Assembly (NCBI GenBank): GCA_023230585.1 | Contig: JALNXB010000013.1 | Coordinates: forward strand, 1 to 37,076 | DNA from: a bacterium | Lineage (GTDB): Bacteria; Ratteibacteria; UBA8468; B48-G9; JAFGKM01 | DNA length: 37,076 bases | Direction: 5' to 3' | The notes under the pieces: model-generated | What the model was told of the DNA's origin: nothing | The model's input: only the letters and a program-made list of their open reading frames with translations | Databases searched by the model: none | Shown here: positions 1-8,586 of the stretch, piece after piece | Numbering within the stretch: the first letter of the stretch is position 1 | Layout: the number at the start of each line of letters is the position of its first letter | Position numbers and translations under genes: made by a program

Positions 1-672
1 ACCTTTGAAAGTATATAATATTTTTTGAATATCTTTTTCTTTTAAATGTGTGCCAACAATAACTGTTTTTAAGTCATATATTCTAAAAAGTTCTTCGATT
101 ATTTCAATAAAAAGTTGTTCGTTAAAGTTTTTTCTTGTCCCCAACTTCCCCGGGTTAACGACTACTACCACATCAGAATTTTTTATTCCAAAAGATTTCA
201 TTAGTTTTTCTATTTTATCTTTATTTTTTTTTGTTGAGTTAAAATATAACTTGATGTTATTCTCTTTACCAAAAAAAGGTTCAATAAAATTGAGCATACG
301 TTCGCTTTCGTGAGTAAAAACCTTTTCAGAAAAAGAACTTTTCAGGAAGAACGAAAGTTTATATTTACCTCTCAGTATGTATGGTAAAAAAGGTAAATGA
401 AAAGCAACTATTAAATCATATCTTATGCCACGAACTTTTCTGATAAACTTAAAGATGTTCTCTTTATCGTAAAAGAACTGTTCTTCGAATATTGTGCTAT
501 CAACAAGAAGTTCCTCTGATAAAACAGATGTAACAATATCTATTTTTGCGTTTGGAAATGTTTCCCTTATTTTTTTTATAGAGGGTGTAAGCAAAAGATT
601 ATCTGACGCCTTTTTAGCCCCAATTATAAGAATTTTCTTTAATTCAATTTTTCTAATATTTTTTGAGCACAT
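1..672 (-). CDS. Glycosyltransferase family 9 (heptosyltransferase-like), 3' end cut by window edge
   Basis: This frame stays open from an ATG at 672 to base 1, giving the first 224 residues of a protein whose C-terminus lies outside the window. The N-terminus has a short beta strand (KKILIIG) and then LLLTPSIKKIRETFPNAKID, the typical opening of GT9/heptosyltransferases, where a first Rossmann domain binds the acceptor. Around residue 165 it reads VVVVVNPGKLGTRKNF, the usual start of the second, nucleotide-sugar-binding domain. The family adds heptose or other sugars to LPS core on the inner face of the cytoplasmic membrane. The start overlaps the end of the ELM1-family gene by 34 bases, with an AGAGG just upstream, so the two are probably translationally coupled. 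The family is fairly certain; the sugar transferred cannot be told. Confidence 0.75.
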   Translation of the reverse strand, partial: MCSKNIRKIELKKILIIGAKKASDNLLLTPSIKKIRETFPNAKIDIVTSVLSEELLVDSTIFEEQFFYDKENIFKFIRKVRGIRYDLIVAFHLPFLPYILRGKYKLSFFLKSSFSEKVFTHESERMLNFIEPFFGKENNIKLYFNSTKKNKDKIEKLMKSFGIKNSDVVVVVNPGKLGTRKNFNEQLFIEIIEELFRIYDLKTVIVGTHLKEKDIQKILYTFKG

Positions 673-1712
673 TCCTCTGCCTCTCTAAGTTTTTTATTAT
701 TTATTGGTGATGTGGACCTAAGTTTGGAATAAAGAGAACCAAGTTTGTCTAAGGAAACATATTCAGAGTATCCCTTTTCTACAAACTTTTCAATTGTAAA
801 ATCAAAAATAAGTTTTTTCTTCTTTTTTCGTTCAACCTGAATAATAAGAACAGGAACTCCAAGAGAAGACGCTTCTGAAACCATATTAACACTATCTTCT
901 GTTACTATAATAAAATCACAAAGACTTAATATTTGGGGGTACAACGAATGAGTTGAATGTTCAGGAAACTCTGAATATATTACAGAGGGCTCTTCTAACA
1001 AACGTTGTTTGAGAAATTGAACCACATCTGTATCTGTCCTTCTCGAAGTAGTAAAAATAAAATTATATCTGTTTTTTTCTGAAAAGAGTGTATCTGTAAG
1101 AGTTTTGACATAAGAGTATGAAATTTTATAGTTCTGGTCATCTCCTCCAATTAGTACCCCTATTGTTTTTTTTGTTTTATCAACTTTAAATTTTTTCTCA
1201 TACTCATCTTTCTTGGAAAAAAGCAGATTATCGGTTAGAGTGTTTGGAGCGCCGAGAGTAACAATCAAATTTTGCAAATTCTTCTTTCTTAATTTTAAAT
1301 AATCGTGGTAAGGGATTACAAGAAAATCAAAAAGTTTTAGACGTATCATTGATGGGGTCATAATGTTTACCGATTTTGCTCTATTTAGATTTTTTGTTAA
1401 GACCAGGTTTATTGGAGCCAACATTGAACCAGCAGAAATAATTAGGTCAAACTCTTTTTTATCTATCTTGTAACTTTCATCCCAAATAAATCTGAGGCAT
1501 CTTTTAGCAAGTGTCCAAGCACCAAAAAAAGAGAGTATAGCAACTATTTTTACAGAAAAAGGAGATTTACCTTTCCTACCAAACAAACTGTACTGAGGTC
1601 CTTTTAATGTAACATTGATTATATTTAATTGACCCTTAGGAAACCATTTAGCAATACCTAAAGATTGGTTAAAATTGCCCTTATATCCATCATCAAGTAT
1701 TAGTATTTTCAT
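639..1712 (-). CDS. ELM1/GtrOC1-family protein (Mito_fiss_Elm1 domain), probable surface-glycan enzyme
   Basis: This 357-residue protein opens with MKILILDDGYKGNFNQSLGIA and has GVLIGGDDQNYKIS near residue 187. It continues with FTTSRRTDTDV and then VTEDSVNMVSEASSLGVPVL. This series (a glycine-rich strand, T-SRRT, then DSVNMVSEA) is the signature of the ELM1 family, named from a plant mitochondrial fission factor but common in bacteria beside LPS and capsule genes. The fold resembles GT-B glycosyltransferases; the reaction in bacteria is not settled. It is followed with an overlap by a GT9 glycosyltransferase, which supports a role in LPS core or surface polysaccharide assembly. A lysine-rich stretch (VERKKKKKL, near residue 295) is unusual but in frame. 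No clear ribosome binding site precedes the ATG. Confidence 0.7.
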   Translation of the reverse strand: MKILILDDGYKGNFNQSLGIAKWFPKGQLNIINVTLKGPQYSLFGRKGKSPFSVKIVAILSFFGAWTLAKRCLRFIWDESYKIDKKEFDLIISAGSMLAPINLVLTKNLNRAKSVNIMTPSMIRLKLFDFLVIPYHDYLKLRKKNLQNLIVTLGAPNTLTDNLLFSKKDEYEKKFKVDKTKKTIGVLIGGDDQNYKISYSYVKTLTDTLFSEKNRYNFIFTTSRRTDTDVVQFLKQRLLEEPSVIYSEFPEHSTHSLYPQILSLCDFIIVTEDSVNMVSEASSLGVPVLIIQVERKKKKKLIFDFTIEKFVEKGYSEYVSLDKLGSLYSKLRSTSPINNKKLREAEECAQKILEKLN

Positions 1713-2188
1713 TGAAAAAAAGTATGTTTGTTTAATTCAAATTTGTAGTTTAAAATGCTTCCATACAAAGTGTTGGATTGCCATATAAGTATAATTACAG
1801 TGCGAATATGGGAAATCTTATCTTATAACAGAGAAGTAAAAATCCCCTCGTTTTAAGCGACACTGGCAATAACACCCCTGGAGATACTCGGACAAGCCTC
1901 ATCCCATTAACTTCTATGCAAGCTCTTGTTGACTTACTACCCCAAACATCCCCAAAGGGAGAAGGCAAAAAAGGGGAAGTGTATGCACCGTAGTAGCAGA
2001 GTGAGTAGACGCCCCATACGCTTTTCTTTTATGCTTTTATCATTGCCTTTGTCTTTTCTTCCAGTAAAAAAGTATGGGATATGAACGAATTACGAGGTGC
2101 TACTACACCTCAAGCAAGAATCGGGCTGTTAACAAAAGGTTCAAGCCTTTTGTTCCTCTTTATTCTTATACTCTCCATTAACCTTTGG
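1713..2188. repeat. Intergenic region built of dispersed repeat fragments
   Basis: I see no gene in this 476-base gap between hisF and the ELM1 gene. It holds pieces that recur in other spacers. CTGGAGATACTCGGACAAG (from 1879) is a variant of the motif found at 11057, 26182 and 32223. The segment 1897-1925 matches 11030-11059 with few differences. GAGAAGGCAAAAAAG recurs at 11087. A 19-base block at 2022-2040 and a 29-base block at 2048-2076 recur exactly at 36887-36905 and 36977-37005. The second pair is separated by 71 bases at the far end of the window but by only 7 here, so one copy carries an internal insertion or deletion. No transposase is present. Confidence 0.65.
2131..2154. terminator. 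Hairpin downstream of hisF (possible terminator or repeat end)
   Basis: AACAAAAGG and CCTTTTGTT form a perfect 9-base-pair stem around a 6-base loop, 35 bases past the hisF stop. On the hisF strand no clean T-run follows, so it is a weak candidate for an intrinsic terminator and may instead be part of the adjoining repeat. Confidence 0.3.
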
Positions 2189-2947
2189 CTATAGCGAAAT
2201 TTCTATACCTTTCTCTTGAAGAAACGTTTTAATTTCCTTTATAGTTAAGGTTTTATAATGCAAAAGTGAAGCAAGTAGAACAGCCGAAGCTTTACCTTCA
2301 GTTAAAACCTGATGTATATGTTCAAGGGTCCCTGCTCCACCTGAAGCTATAACTGGTATGTTGACAGAATCACATACGGTTTGAGTCATTGTTATGTCGT
2401 AACCTTTTTTAGTCCCGTCTGTATCCATACTGGTAAGCAAAATTTCACCAGCACCAAGACTTTCAACAACCCTCGCCCAGTTTACAACATTCACATCAGT
2501 AGATGTTTTACCGCCTTCAATAAAAACTTCCCACCTTTCTGGAGTGGTTTTTTTGCCATCTATAGCAACAACTATTCTTTCGCTACCAAATTTTTTTGCG
2601 CCATCTTCAATTAAAGATGGATTTTGCATTGCAGATGTATTAATAGAAATTTTACTTGCTCCAGCATTAAAAAGTTCTTCTATATCTTTAACATTTTTAA
2701 TGCCTCCTCCAACAATTATAGGGATAGAAATTTTTTCACTTATTTGTCGTACTATATCAAATATTGGTTTTCTCTTCTCTTTTGTTGCACATATATCCAG
2801 AAGAACAAGTTCGTCTGCTTTTTCTTCGTTATAAAAAGAAGCCTGTTTGATAGGGTCACCAATTTCTGAAAGATTTTCAAAATTCACACCCTTTACAACC
2901 CTTCCATCTTTAATGTCAAGACAAGGGATTATTCTGATTTTGCCCAT
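2189..2947 (-). CDS. hisF: Imidazole glycerol phosphate synthase, cyclase subunit HisF
   Basis: HisF closes the imidazole ring in histidine synthesis, using ammonia normally channelled from the glutaminase HisH. It yields imidazole glycerol phosphate and AICAR. This 252-residue protein has the full (beta/alpha)8 pattern. The two catalytic aspartates fall at Asp11 (IIPCLDIKDGRVVKG) and Asp130 (VVAIDGKK), and the phosphate-binding loops IIVGGGI and VIASGGAG are present. I chose the ATG at 2947 because AAGGAGG lies just upstream, at 2952-2958, and the protein then begins MGKIRIIPCLD as usual. An in-frame ATG at 2980 would add 11 residues without support. No hisH or other his gene is in the window. 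The gene is 140 bases downstream of carB and may have its own promoter in that gap. Confidence 0.95.
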   Translation of the reverse strand: MGKIRIIPCLDIKDGRVVKGVNFENLSEIGDPIKQASFYNEEKADELVLLDICATKEKRKPIFDIVRQISEKISIPIIVGGGIKNVKDIEELFNAGASKISINTSAMQNPSLIEDGAKKFGSERIVVAIDGKKTTPERWEVFIEGGKTSTDVNVVNWARVVESLGAGEILLTSMDTDGTKKGYDITMTQTVCDSVNIPVIASGGAGTLEHIHQVLTEGKASAVLLASLLHYKTLTIKEIKTFLQEKGIEISL

Positions 2948-3087
2948 AAATACCTCCTTAGGTAAGATTAATAAGTTCATTTAATTACTACATATACCAT
3001 TCCCCCACCCACAAAATCAATAACACCTTCACTTTAAAATTTAGTTGTTATCGTGGTAAAAAGGATATAAGATTTAATCAATTTTTT

Positions 3088-6000
3088 TTATTTTTTTAGT
3101 TCACGGTGGTATTCCTGAATACTTTGAACACCTATATCCTTCTCTTTAATTTTTTTAATTGCAATGAGGGATGCTTTAGCACAGGGTATAGTAGTAATTA
3201 AAGGGATATTTCTACTAACGGCAATACTTCTAATAGAAATTATATCGCTTTTTGGTTTTTTACCTGAAGGAGTATTAATGATAAGAGATATCTTATCATT
3301 TTTCATATAATCAACAATGTTAGGTCTTTCACCTTCATACACTTTTGGGATAACTTTAACCTCTACTCCTTTTTCAAGAAGATATTTACCTGTTCCTGAA
3401 CTGGCAAATATTTCAAATCCCAATTCTTGAAAACCAACTACAATAGCGGGAACAAGAGGTTTATCTTTATCTTTTACGCTTATAAAAATTGAACCAGACA
3501 CAGGTAAGTTTTGTCCAGCAGCTAACTGACTTTTAGCGTAAGCCATTTCAAAACTTCTATCCAATCCTATAACTTCGCCAGTAGATTTCATCTCAGGACT
3601 TAAAACTGCATCTATTCCTTGAAATCTTGCAAAAGGAAAAACAGACTCTTTTACAGCAAAAAATTCTGGTTTTATTGGTTTGGTAAATCCCTGCTGTTCA
3701 AGGGTTTTACCTGTCATAATTTTGGTTGCAACTTTTGCTAAAGGAACATTTATAACTTTACTAATGAATGGTATTGTCCTTGAAGCCCTTGGATTAACTT
3801 CGAGAATATAGACCTCACTATTTTTAACAGCATATTGAATATTTATTAAGCCTTTTATATTAAGGTCTAACGCAATTTTTTTAGTAGATTCTTCTATTTC
3901 TGCAATAACTTTTTCATCAACACTATAAGGCGGCATCACCATAGCGCTATCTCCAGAATGAACACCAGCTTCTTCTATATGCTCCATAACTCCGCCAATA
4001 ACACACAGTTTACCATCACAAACAGCGTCAACATCTACCTCTATTGCGTCTTCAAGAAATTTATCTATAAGTATAGGGTGTTCAGGAGATATTGCCGTTG
4101 CTTTATGCATAAAGGATTCAAGCGCCTCTGTGTCGTAAACAATCTCCATCGCACGACCTCCAAGAACATACGAAGGTCTAACAAGGACAGGATACCCTAT
4201 ACGAGCAGCTATCTTTTCTGCTTCTATAAAAGAACTTGCAGTTGCGTTCTGTGTCTGTTTTATTGAAAGTTTATCTAAAAGTTGTCTAAATTTTTCTCTA
4301 TCTTCTGCTATATCAATTGCCTCGGGGGTTGTGCCAAGAATATTTACTCCTTCTTCTTGTAGCGGAATAGCAAGATTTAACGGAGTCTGCCCGCCGAACT
4401 GAAGGATTACTCCATCAGGTTTTTCTTTATCAAGTATATTCATCACATCTTCAACAGTGACCGGTTCAAAATATAGTCTATCAGAAGTATCATAGTCAGT
4501 ACTAACAGTTTCTGGATTACAATTTACCATTATACTTTCAAACCCTTCTTCCCTGAGAGCAAAAGAGGCATGTACACAACAGTAATCAAACTCTATACCT
4601 TGACCTATTCTGTTTGGCCCGCCTCCAAGAATAACAACTTTTTTATTTTTTGAATACCTACCTTCATCATATTTTTCATATGTTGAATAATAGTAAGGTT
4701 TTTCTGCTTTATATTCTCCAGCAGTACTATCAACCAATTTATAGACATTGGTGATATTTCTTTTTTTTCTTTCATTACGAACTTCAGCCTCGGTTATATT
4801 TAAAATTTTTGCCAATTGAAAATCAGAAAAACCAGATTTTTTTGCTTCCTCTAAAAGATTAAAAGATATCTTTTCAATGTTACTGTGATGAGAAATTTCT
4901 CGCTCAAGATCTACTATCTGTTTTATATTTTCCAAAAACCATTTATCAATTTTAGATAATTTATAAATTTCATCTATTGATAAACCAGCCAACATACCAT
5001 ATCTTAAATAGAACAATCGTTCATCGTCTGCTACCGAGATTTTCTTTTTAATATATCCTTTTTCATCATCGGTAAAATTATGGTGGATATTCCACCTATC
5101 TTTACCATCACATCCAAGCCCAAATCTACCGATTTCAAGAGAACGTATGCCTTTCTGTAAAGCCTCTCTAAAATTTCTACCTATTGACATAGCCTCACCA
5201 ACAGCTTTCATTGAAGTTCCTATAACCCTCTCTGCTGCCTGAAATTTTTCAAAAGTGAACCTGGCAACCTTAAAAACACAGTAATCAATATTTGGTTCGT
5301 AAAAACAGTTCGTATTTCCTACAAGTTGGTTCTCTACCTCTTTGAGTGTGAATCCAACAGCAAGTTTTGAAGCAATTCTTGCTATAGGAAAACCTGTTGC
5401 CTTAGAAGCAAGAGCAGAACTTCTTGATACTCGCGGATTAACCTCTATAACAGAAACTTCTCCACTGTTAGGGTTAACTGCATATTGAATATTTGCGCCA
5501 CCCACCACTCCTATCTTTCTTATAATTCTTTTTGAGTATGACACAAGTCTTTCGTACTCTATTCTGCTAAGAGTTTGAACCGGTGTAACAACCACACTAT
5601 CCCCTGTATGAACTCCCATAGGGTCAAGGTTTTCCATAGAAGTTACCATAATAACATTGTCAAGATGGTCCCTCATAACTTCAAACTCAACCTCTTTCCA
5701 ACCTAATACTGACTGTTCAATTAAAACTTCGCTTATAGGGCTTGCTTCAAGTCCATATTCAAGTTTTTCTTCAAGTTCTTCAAAATTGTATACAATAGAC
5801 CCACCTGTGCCACCGAGCGTAAAAGCTGGTCTAAGTATTAAAGGGAACCCAAGTCTACCAGAAATCTTCATTCCTTCTGCAAAACTTCGGGTAAGAACAC
5901 TCTCAGGAACCTTTAACCCAAGATCAAGCATTGCGCTTTTAAATAGAGCTCGGTCTTCAGCAATGGCAATAGTTTGAATATCTGCTCCAATAACCTGAAC

Positions 6001-6336
6001 ACCATACTTTCGTAAAACCCCTTCTTTATCAAGAAAAGTTGCAAGGTTCAATCCTGTCTGCCCACCCATAGTTGGAAGTATCGCATCTGGTCTTTCTATT
6101 TCTATAATCTTTATAAGCATTTCAACTGTCAGGGGCTCAAGGTAAGTAGCATCAGCCATTTCTGGGTCTGTCATAATAGTTGCAGGGTTGCTGTTAGCAA
6201 GAACAACCTTATACCCTTCTTCTTTTAAGGCTTTGCAAGCTTGGGAACCAGAATAATCAAATTCGCACGCTTGACCAATAATTATTGGTCCTGAACCTAT
6301 TATCATAATTTTATGTATATCTTTTCTACCTGCCAT
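3088..6336 (-). CDS. carB: Carbamoyl-phosphate synthase large subunit CarB
   Basis: CarB makes carbamoyl phosphate for pyrimidines and arginine from bicarbonate, ammonia and two ATP. The 1082 residues show the usual duplicated layout. The first ATP-grasp unit is about 1-400 (MIIGSGPIIIGQACEFDYSG, MGVHTGDS, IEVNPRVSRSSALASKATG), followed by an oligomerisation region to about 555. The second ATP-grasp unit is about 555-935 (GGGPNRIGQGIEFDYC, HSGDSAMVMPPYS, EVNPRASRTIPF). A C-terminal MGS-like allosteric domain follows (ASSGTGKYLLEKGVEV, KVYEGERPNI, LIINTPSG). Both halves look intact, so the synthetase should work if given ammonia. The start overlaps the end of carA by 11 bases, with AAGGA upstream. 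Its partner CarA lacks the glutaminase triad, which makes direct use of free ammonia likely. Confidence 0.97.
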   Translation of the reverse strand: MAGRKDIHKIMIIGSGPIIIGQACEFDYSGSQACKALKEEGYKVVLANSNPATIMTDPEMADATYLEPLTVEMLIKIIEIERPDAILPTMGGQTGLNLATFLDKEGVLRKYGVQVIGADIQTIAIAEDRALFKSAMLDLGLKVPESVLTRSFAEGMKISGRLGFPLILRPAFTLGGTGGSIVYNFEELEEKLEYGLEASPISEVLIEQSVLGWKEVEFEVMRDHLDNVIMVTSMENLDPMGVHTGDSVVVTPVQTLSRIEYERLVSYSKRIIRKIGVVGGANIQYAVNPNSGEVSVIEVNPRVSRSSALASKATGFPIARIASKLAVGFTLKEVENQLVGNTNCFYEPNIDYCVFKVARFTFEKFQAAERVIGTSMKAVGEAMSIGRNFREALQKGIRSLEIGRFGLGCDGKDRWNIHHNFTDDEKGYIKKKISVADDERLFYLRYGMLAGLSIDEIYKLSKIDKWFLENIKQIVDLEREISHHSNIEKISFNLLEEAKKSGFSDFQLAKILNITEAEVRNERKKRNITNVYKLVDSTAGEYKAEKPYYYSTYEKYDEGRYSKNKKVVILGGGPNRIGQGIEFDYCCVHASFALREEGFESIMVNCNPETVSTDYDTSDRLYFEPVTVEDVMNILDKEKPDGVILQFGGQTPLNLAIPLQEEGVNILGTTPEAIDIAEDREKFRQLLDKLSIKQTQNATASSFIEAEKIAARIGYPVLVRPSYVLGGRAMEIVYDTEALESFMHKATAISPEHPILIDKFLEDAIEVDVDAVCDGKLCVIGGVMEHIEEAGVHSGDSAMVMPPYSVDEKVIAEIEESTKKIALDLNIKGLINIQYAVKNSEVYILEVNPRASRTIPFISKVINVPLAKVATKIMTGKTLEQQGFTKPIKPEFFAVKESVFPFARFQGIDAVLSPEMKSTGEVIGLDRSFEMAYAKSQLAAGQNLPVSGSIFISVKDKDKPLVPAIVVGFQELGFEIFASSGTGKYLLEKGVEVKVIPKVYEGERPNIVDYMKNDKISLIINTPSGKKPKSDIISIRSIAVSRNIPLITTIPCAKASLIAIKKIKEKDIGVQSIQEYHRELKK

Positions 6337-7396
6337 TTTGTTCCTTTATAATAGAAAAAAACGATTGAAAATCTTCTTCTTGAGGTATAAAACTTACAGA
6401 AATTATTTGTTTTTGCTTATCGGTTAAACCTTCAATTGTTTTATCATTAAGGTGTAAATAAGTAATTTTTTCTTCTGGAATGGTCATCTTGTCTAAAACA
6501 AAACTGTGCATCTGTTCAGTAATTAAATTTTTTTCTGTTACAAGGTTTACAACTGGAAGGTTTATACCGTAGTGGTTGACACAATCTTCTAATATTTTGC
6601 CACCTAAAATCTGCCCTAAAATAAGATGCCCAAGCCCTGTCCCAAAAATTGGAAGTTTGCCTACTACTTCTCTGACTATATTGTAAGCCTTTTTCATTAT
6701 AGAATAGTTTTCTGAACCAGAGGTGATGTATAGAGCTTGAGATGAACTTATTTCTTTAAGTATATTATCATCTTCTAAATTAAGAATTTTTATTTTATAC
6801 CCCGAAGATTGAAGGTTGGTTATTTCACTCTTTTTTATGCCAAGATTCAGAACCGATATTTTTTCTTTTGTTTGAAATGTATCAGACACTATTTCATTTG
6901 AAGCATCTGCTCCTGAAAACAGTTTAAGAGATTCTATTTTTTTTCTCTTAATTTCTGAGATAACTTCGCTAGTATCAACATTTGAAGAAACGATTGCTCC
7001 CCACAGGTTCTTCTCTCCTCTAATTTTTTTTGTGATATATTGGGTATCTACCTGGGAGATAATAGACGTTTTTGCTTTTGAGATAAAGTCAAAAAAAGAA
7101 GAGTCAGCCCTATAATTACTGTAAGTAGAACTAAGTTCGGAAATAATTAGTCCTTTTGGAAAAATTTCTTTAGTTTCTAAGTCTTCATAATTGATACCAT
7201 AATTACCTACTAAAGGATAAGAAAAACATACTAATTTATCTTTATACTCAGGACAAGACAATATTTTTTCGTACCCAACAACTCTTGTATCAAAAACAAC
7301 TTTTCCTATCGCAATATTTTCTTCATTTAAAACCTTGAAACCCTCAATCTCTTCGCCTGTTTCTAAAATTAGTCTGCTTTTCAATTTTAATGACAT
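6326..7396 (-). CDS. carA: Carbamoyl-phosphate synthase small subunit CarA, glutaminase triad lost
   Basis: CarA normally hydrolyses glutamine and passes ammonia to CarB. The N-terminal half is normal (GKVVFDTRVVGYEKIL, YPLVGNYGIN), so docking to CarB is probably kept. The class I amidotransferase domain is recognisable but dead at each key point. The nucleophile motif GICLGHQ reads GTGLGHL, putting Gly254 in place of Cys. The loop SNGPGDP reads TSGSENY (225-231). The His-Glu motif SFHPEA reads SFIPQE (335-340), so His becomes Ile and Glu becomes Gln. The frame is open throughout and the flanks align well, so sequencing error is unlikely. At 356 residues the length is normal. Ureotelic vertebrate CPS I is a known case of an ammonia-dependent enzyme with a lost nucleophile. 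A structural or regulatory role in an ammonia-dependent CPS is the best reading. Confidence 0.93.
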   Translation of the reverse strand: MSLKLKSRLILETGEEIEGFKVLNEENIAIGKVVFDTRVVGYEKILSCPEYKDKLVCFSYPLVGNYGINYEDLETKEIFPKGLIISELSSTYSNYRADSSFFDFISKAKTSIISQVDTQYITKKIRGEKNLWGAIVSSNVDTSEVISEIKRKKIESLKLFSGADASNEIVSDTFQTKEKISVLNLGIKKSEITNLQSSGYKIKILNLEDDNILKEISSSQALYITSGSENYSIMKKAYNIVREVVGKLPIFGTGLGHLILGQILGGKILEDCVNHYGINLPVVNLVTEKNLITEQMHSFVLDKMTIPEEKITYLHLNDKTIEGLTDKQKQIISVSFIPQEEDFQSFFSIIKEQNGR

Positions 7397-7454
7397 TTTT
7401 TCAAAAAACCTCGCTTACTTATTAAATTAAAAACCAAGAAAAATTAAGTGTATA

Positions 7455-8390
7455 TTAAATATATTCTATTGTGCTTGGTGGCTTAGGGGTTATATCATAC
7501 AAAACTTTAACAACACCAGGGACCTCAGCAAGTATTCTATCTCTTATTTTTTCAAGTCTTGTCCAAGAAATTCTACACGGTTTTGCTGTAATAGCATCTT
7601 TTGATTCAACTGCTCTAATAGCAATCACATCTCCATATACTCTTTTACCATCTATCATTCCAGTTGCTCTGTCTGAAAATAGCACCGCTAAAACTTGGAA
7701 TGCTTTCCTTTCTCTTATTGTATCGTCAAGAATTTTTGTAGCTATCCTAATCTTTTCTACCCGCTCAGGTACAACCTCACCAATAATTCTTGTTGCTAAG
7801 GCTGGACCAGGAAAAGGTTTTCTCTCATATACTTTCATTGGTAATCCAAGATGTTTGGCTACCAGTTTAACCTGAGGTTTATACAACTCTTTTAAAGGTT
7901 CGAGAATTTTAAGCCCGTAATTGGCTGGGTTAATACCTATTTGAGAAAGAACATTGTGCTGAGTTTTAATACCTTTCTGAGTTTCAACTATATCTGTAGC
8001 AATAGTACCTTGAATCAGATAGTGAGCTGAATAACTTTTGATTGCTTGTCTTAAAGTTCTATAAAATACATCTCTAAATGATATCCTCTTTTCTTCTGGG
8101 TCTGTCTTGCCTTTTAGTGCCTCAAAAAACCTTTCTTTAACGTCCCAGGTTTGCATCTCTATACCAAATTTAGTAAAATACCCATTAACTTCTTCGCTCT
8201 CTCCTTCTCTCATTAACCCGTTGTCAAGGTATAAGACAATTAGATTTTCTCTAATTGCTTTATGTGCAAGAATTGCACAAGCCATACTATCAACCCCACC
8301 TGAAGTTGCAACTATAACTTTTTCATCCCCAACCTTCTTTTTAAGCTCGTTTGTTTTGTCATTAACAAATTTTATTGGTCCAAAAGCCAT
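7455..8390 (-). CDS. guaA: GMP synthase ATP-pyrophosphatase subunit (no glutaminase domain)
   Basis: GMP synthase converts XMP to GMP with ATP and ammonia. This 311-residue protein is only the synthetase part. It has the PP-loop SGGVDS at 30-35, the XMP-binding/dimerisation part (KPFPGPALATRIIGEVVPER) and the conserved C-terminus (YDITPKPPSTIEYI). The class I amidotransferase domain that precedes this in ordinary bacterial GuaA (about 200 residues) is absent. The 196 bases upstream, before lpxK, hold no remnant of it. The layout matches the separate GuaAb subunit known in archaea, whose GuaAa glutaminase is a separate gene; none is in the window. AGGAGGG lies just before the ATG. It is 58 bases upstream of carA, so guaA-carA-carB probably form one transcript. 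Confidence 0.95.
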   Translation of the reverse strand: MAFGPIKFVNDKTNELKKKVGDEKVIVATSGGVDSMACAILAHKAIRENLIVLYLDNGLMREGESEEVNGYFTKFGIEMQTWDVKERFFEALKGKTDPEEKRISFRDVFYRTLRQAIKSYSAHYLIQGTIATDIVETQKGIKTQHNVLSQIGINPANYGLKILEPLKELYKPQVKLVAKHLGLPMKVYERKPFPGPALATRIIGEVVPERVEKIRIATKILDDTIRERKAFQVLAVLFSDRATGMIDGKRVYGDVIAIRAVESKDAITAKPCRISWTRLEKIRDRILAEVPGVVKVLYDITPKPPSTIEYI

Positions 8391-8586
8391 ATTTCCCTCC
8401 TGATTGATTTTTTTGTTTTACATAAAATATAAGGATGATTTTATTTTTTATTAAACGATATATAATAACTATAACTTTTGACTTAAAAATTTTCTGAAAC
8501 TGAAACTTTAACGATTTTCATTCAAGATTCACTACTACCTTTTTAGCAATTTGATAAGATTTGTTGAAGGCAACTAAATAACACTA
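8391..8586. other. Spacer between lpxK and guaA
   Basis: This AT-rich gap probably holds the promoter of the guaA-carAB unit, but I cannot pick a convincing -35/-10 pair. I see no open frame, RNA gene or repeat. In particular there is no trace of an amidotransferase domain in any frame. Confidence 0.4.

Noticed and set aside
2131..2154. Possible tRNA T-arm (GGTTCAAGCC)
   Set aside because: The sequence is simply the loop side of a perfect hairpin; no acceptor, D or anticodon arm fits around it.
2948..2980. Longer hisF start at 2980
   Set aside because: The extra 11 residues are not seen in the family and would place the AAGGAGG ribosome binding site inside the gene.
7397..8586. Frameshifted glutaminase domain of GuaA or CarA
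   Set aside because: The spacers contain no amidotransferase motif in any frame, and carA itself is a single open frame across the altered residues.
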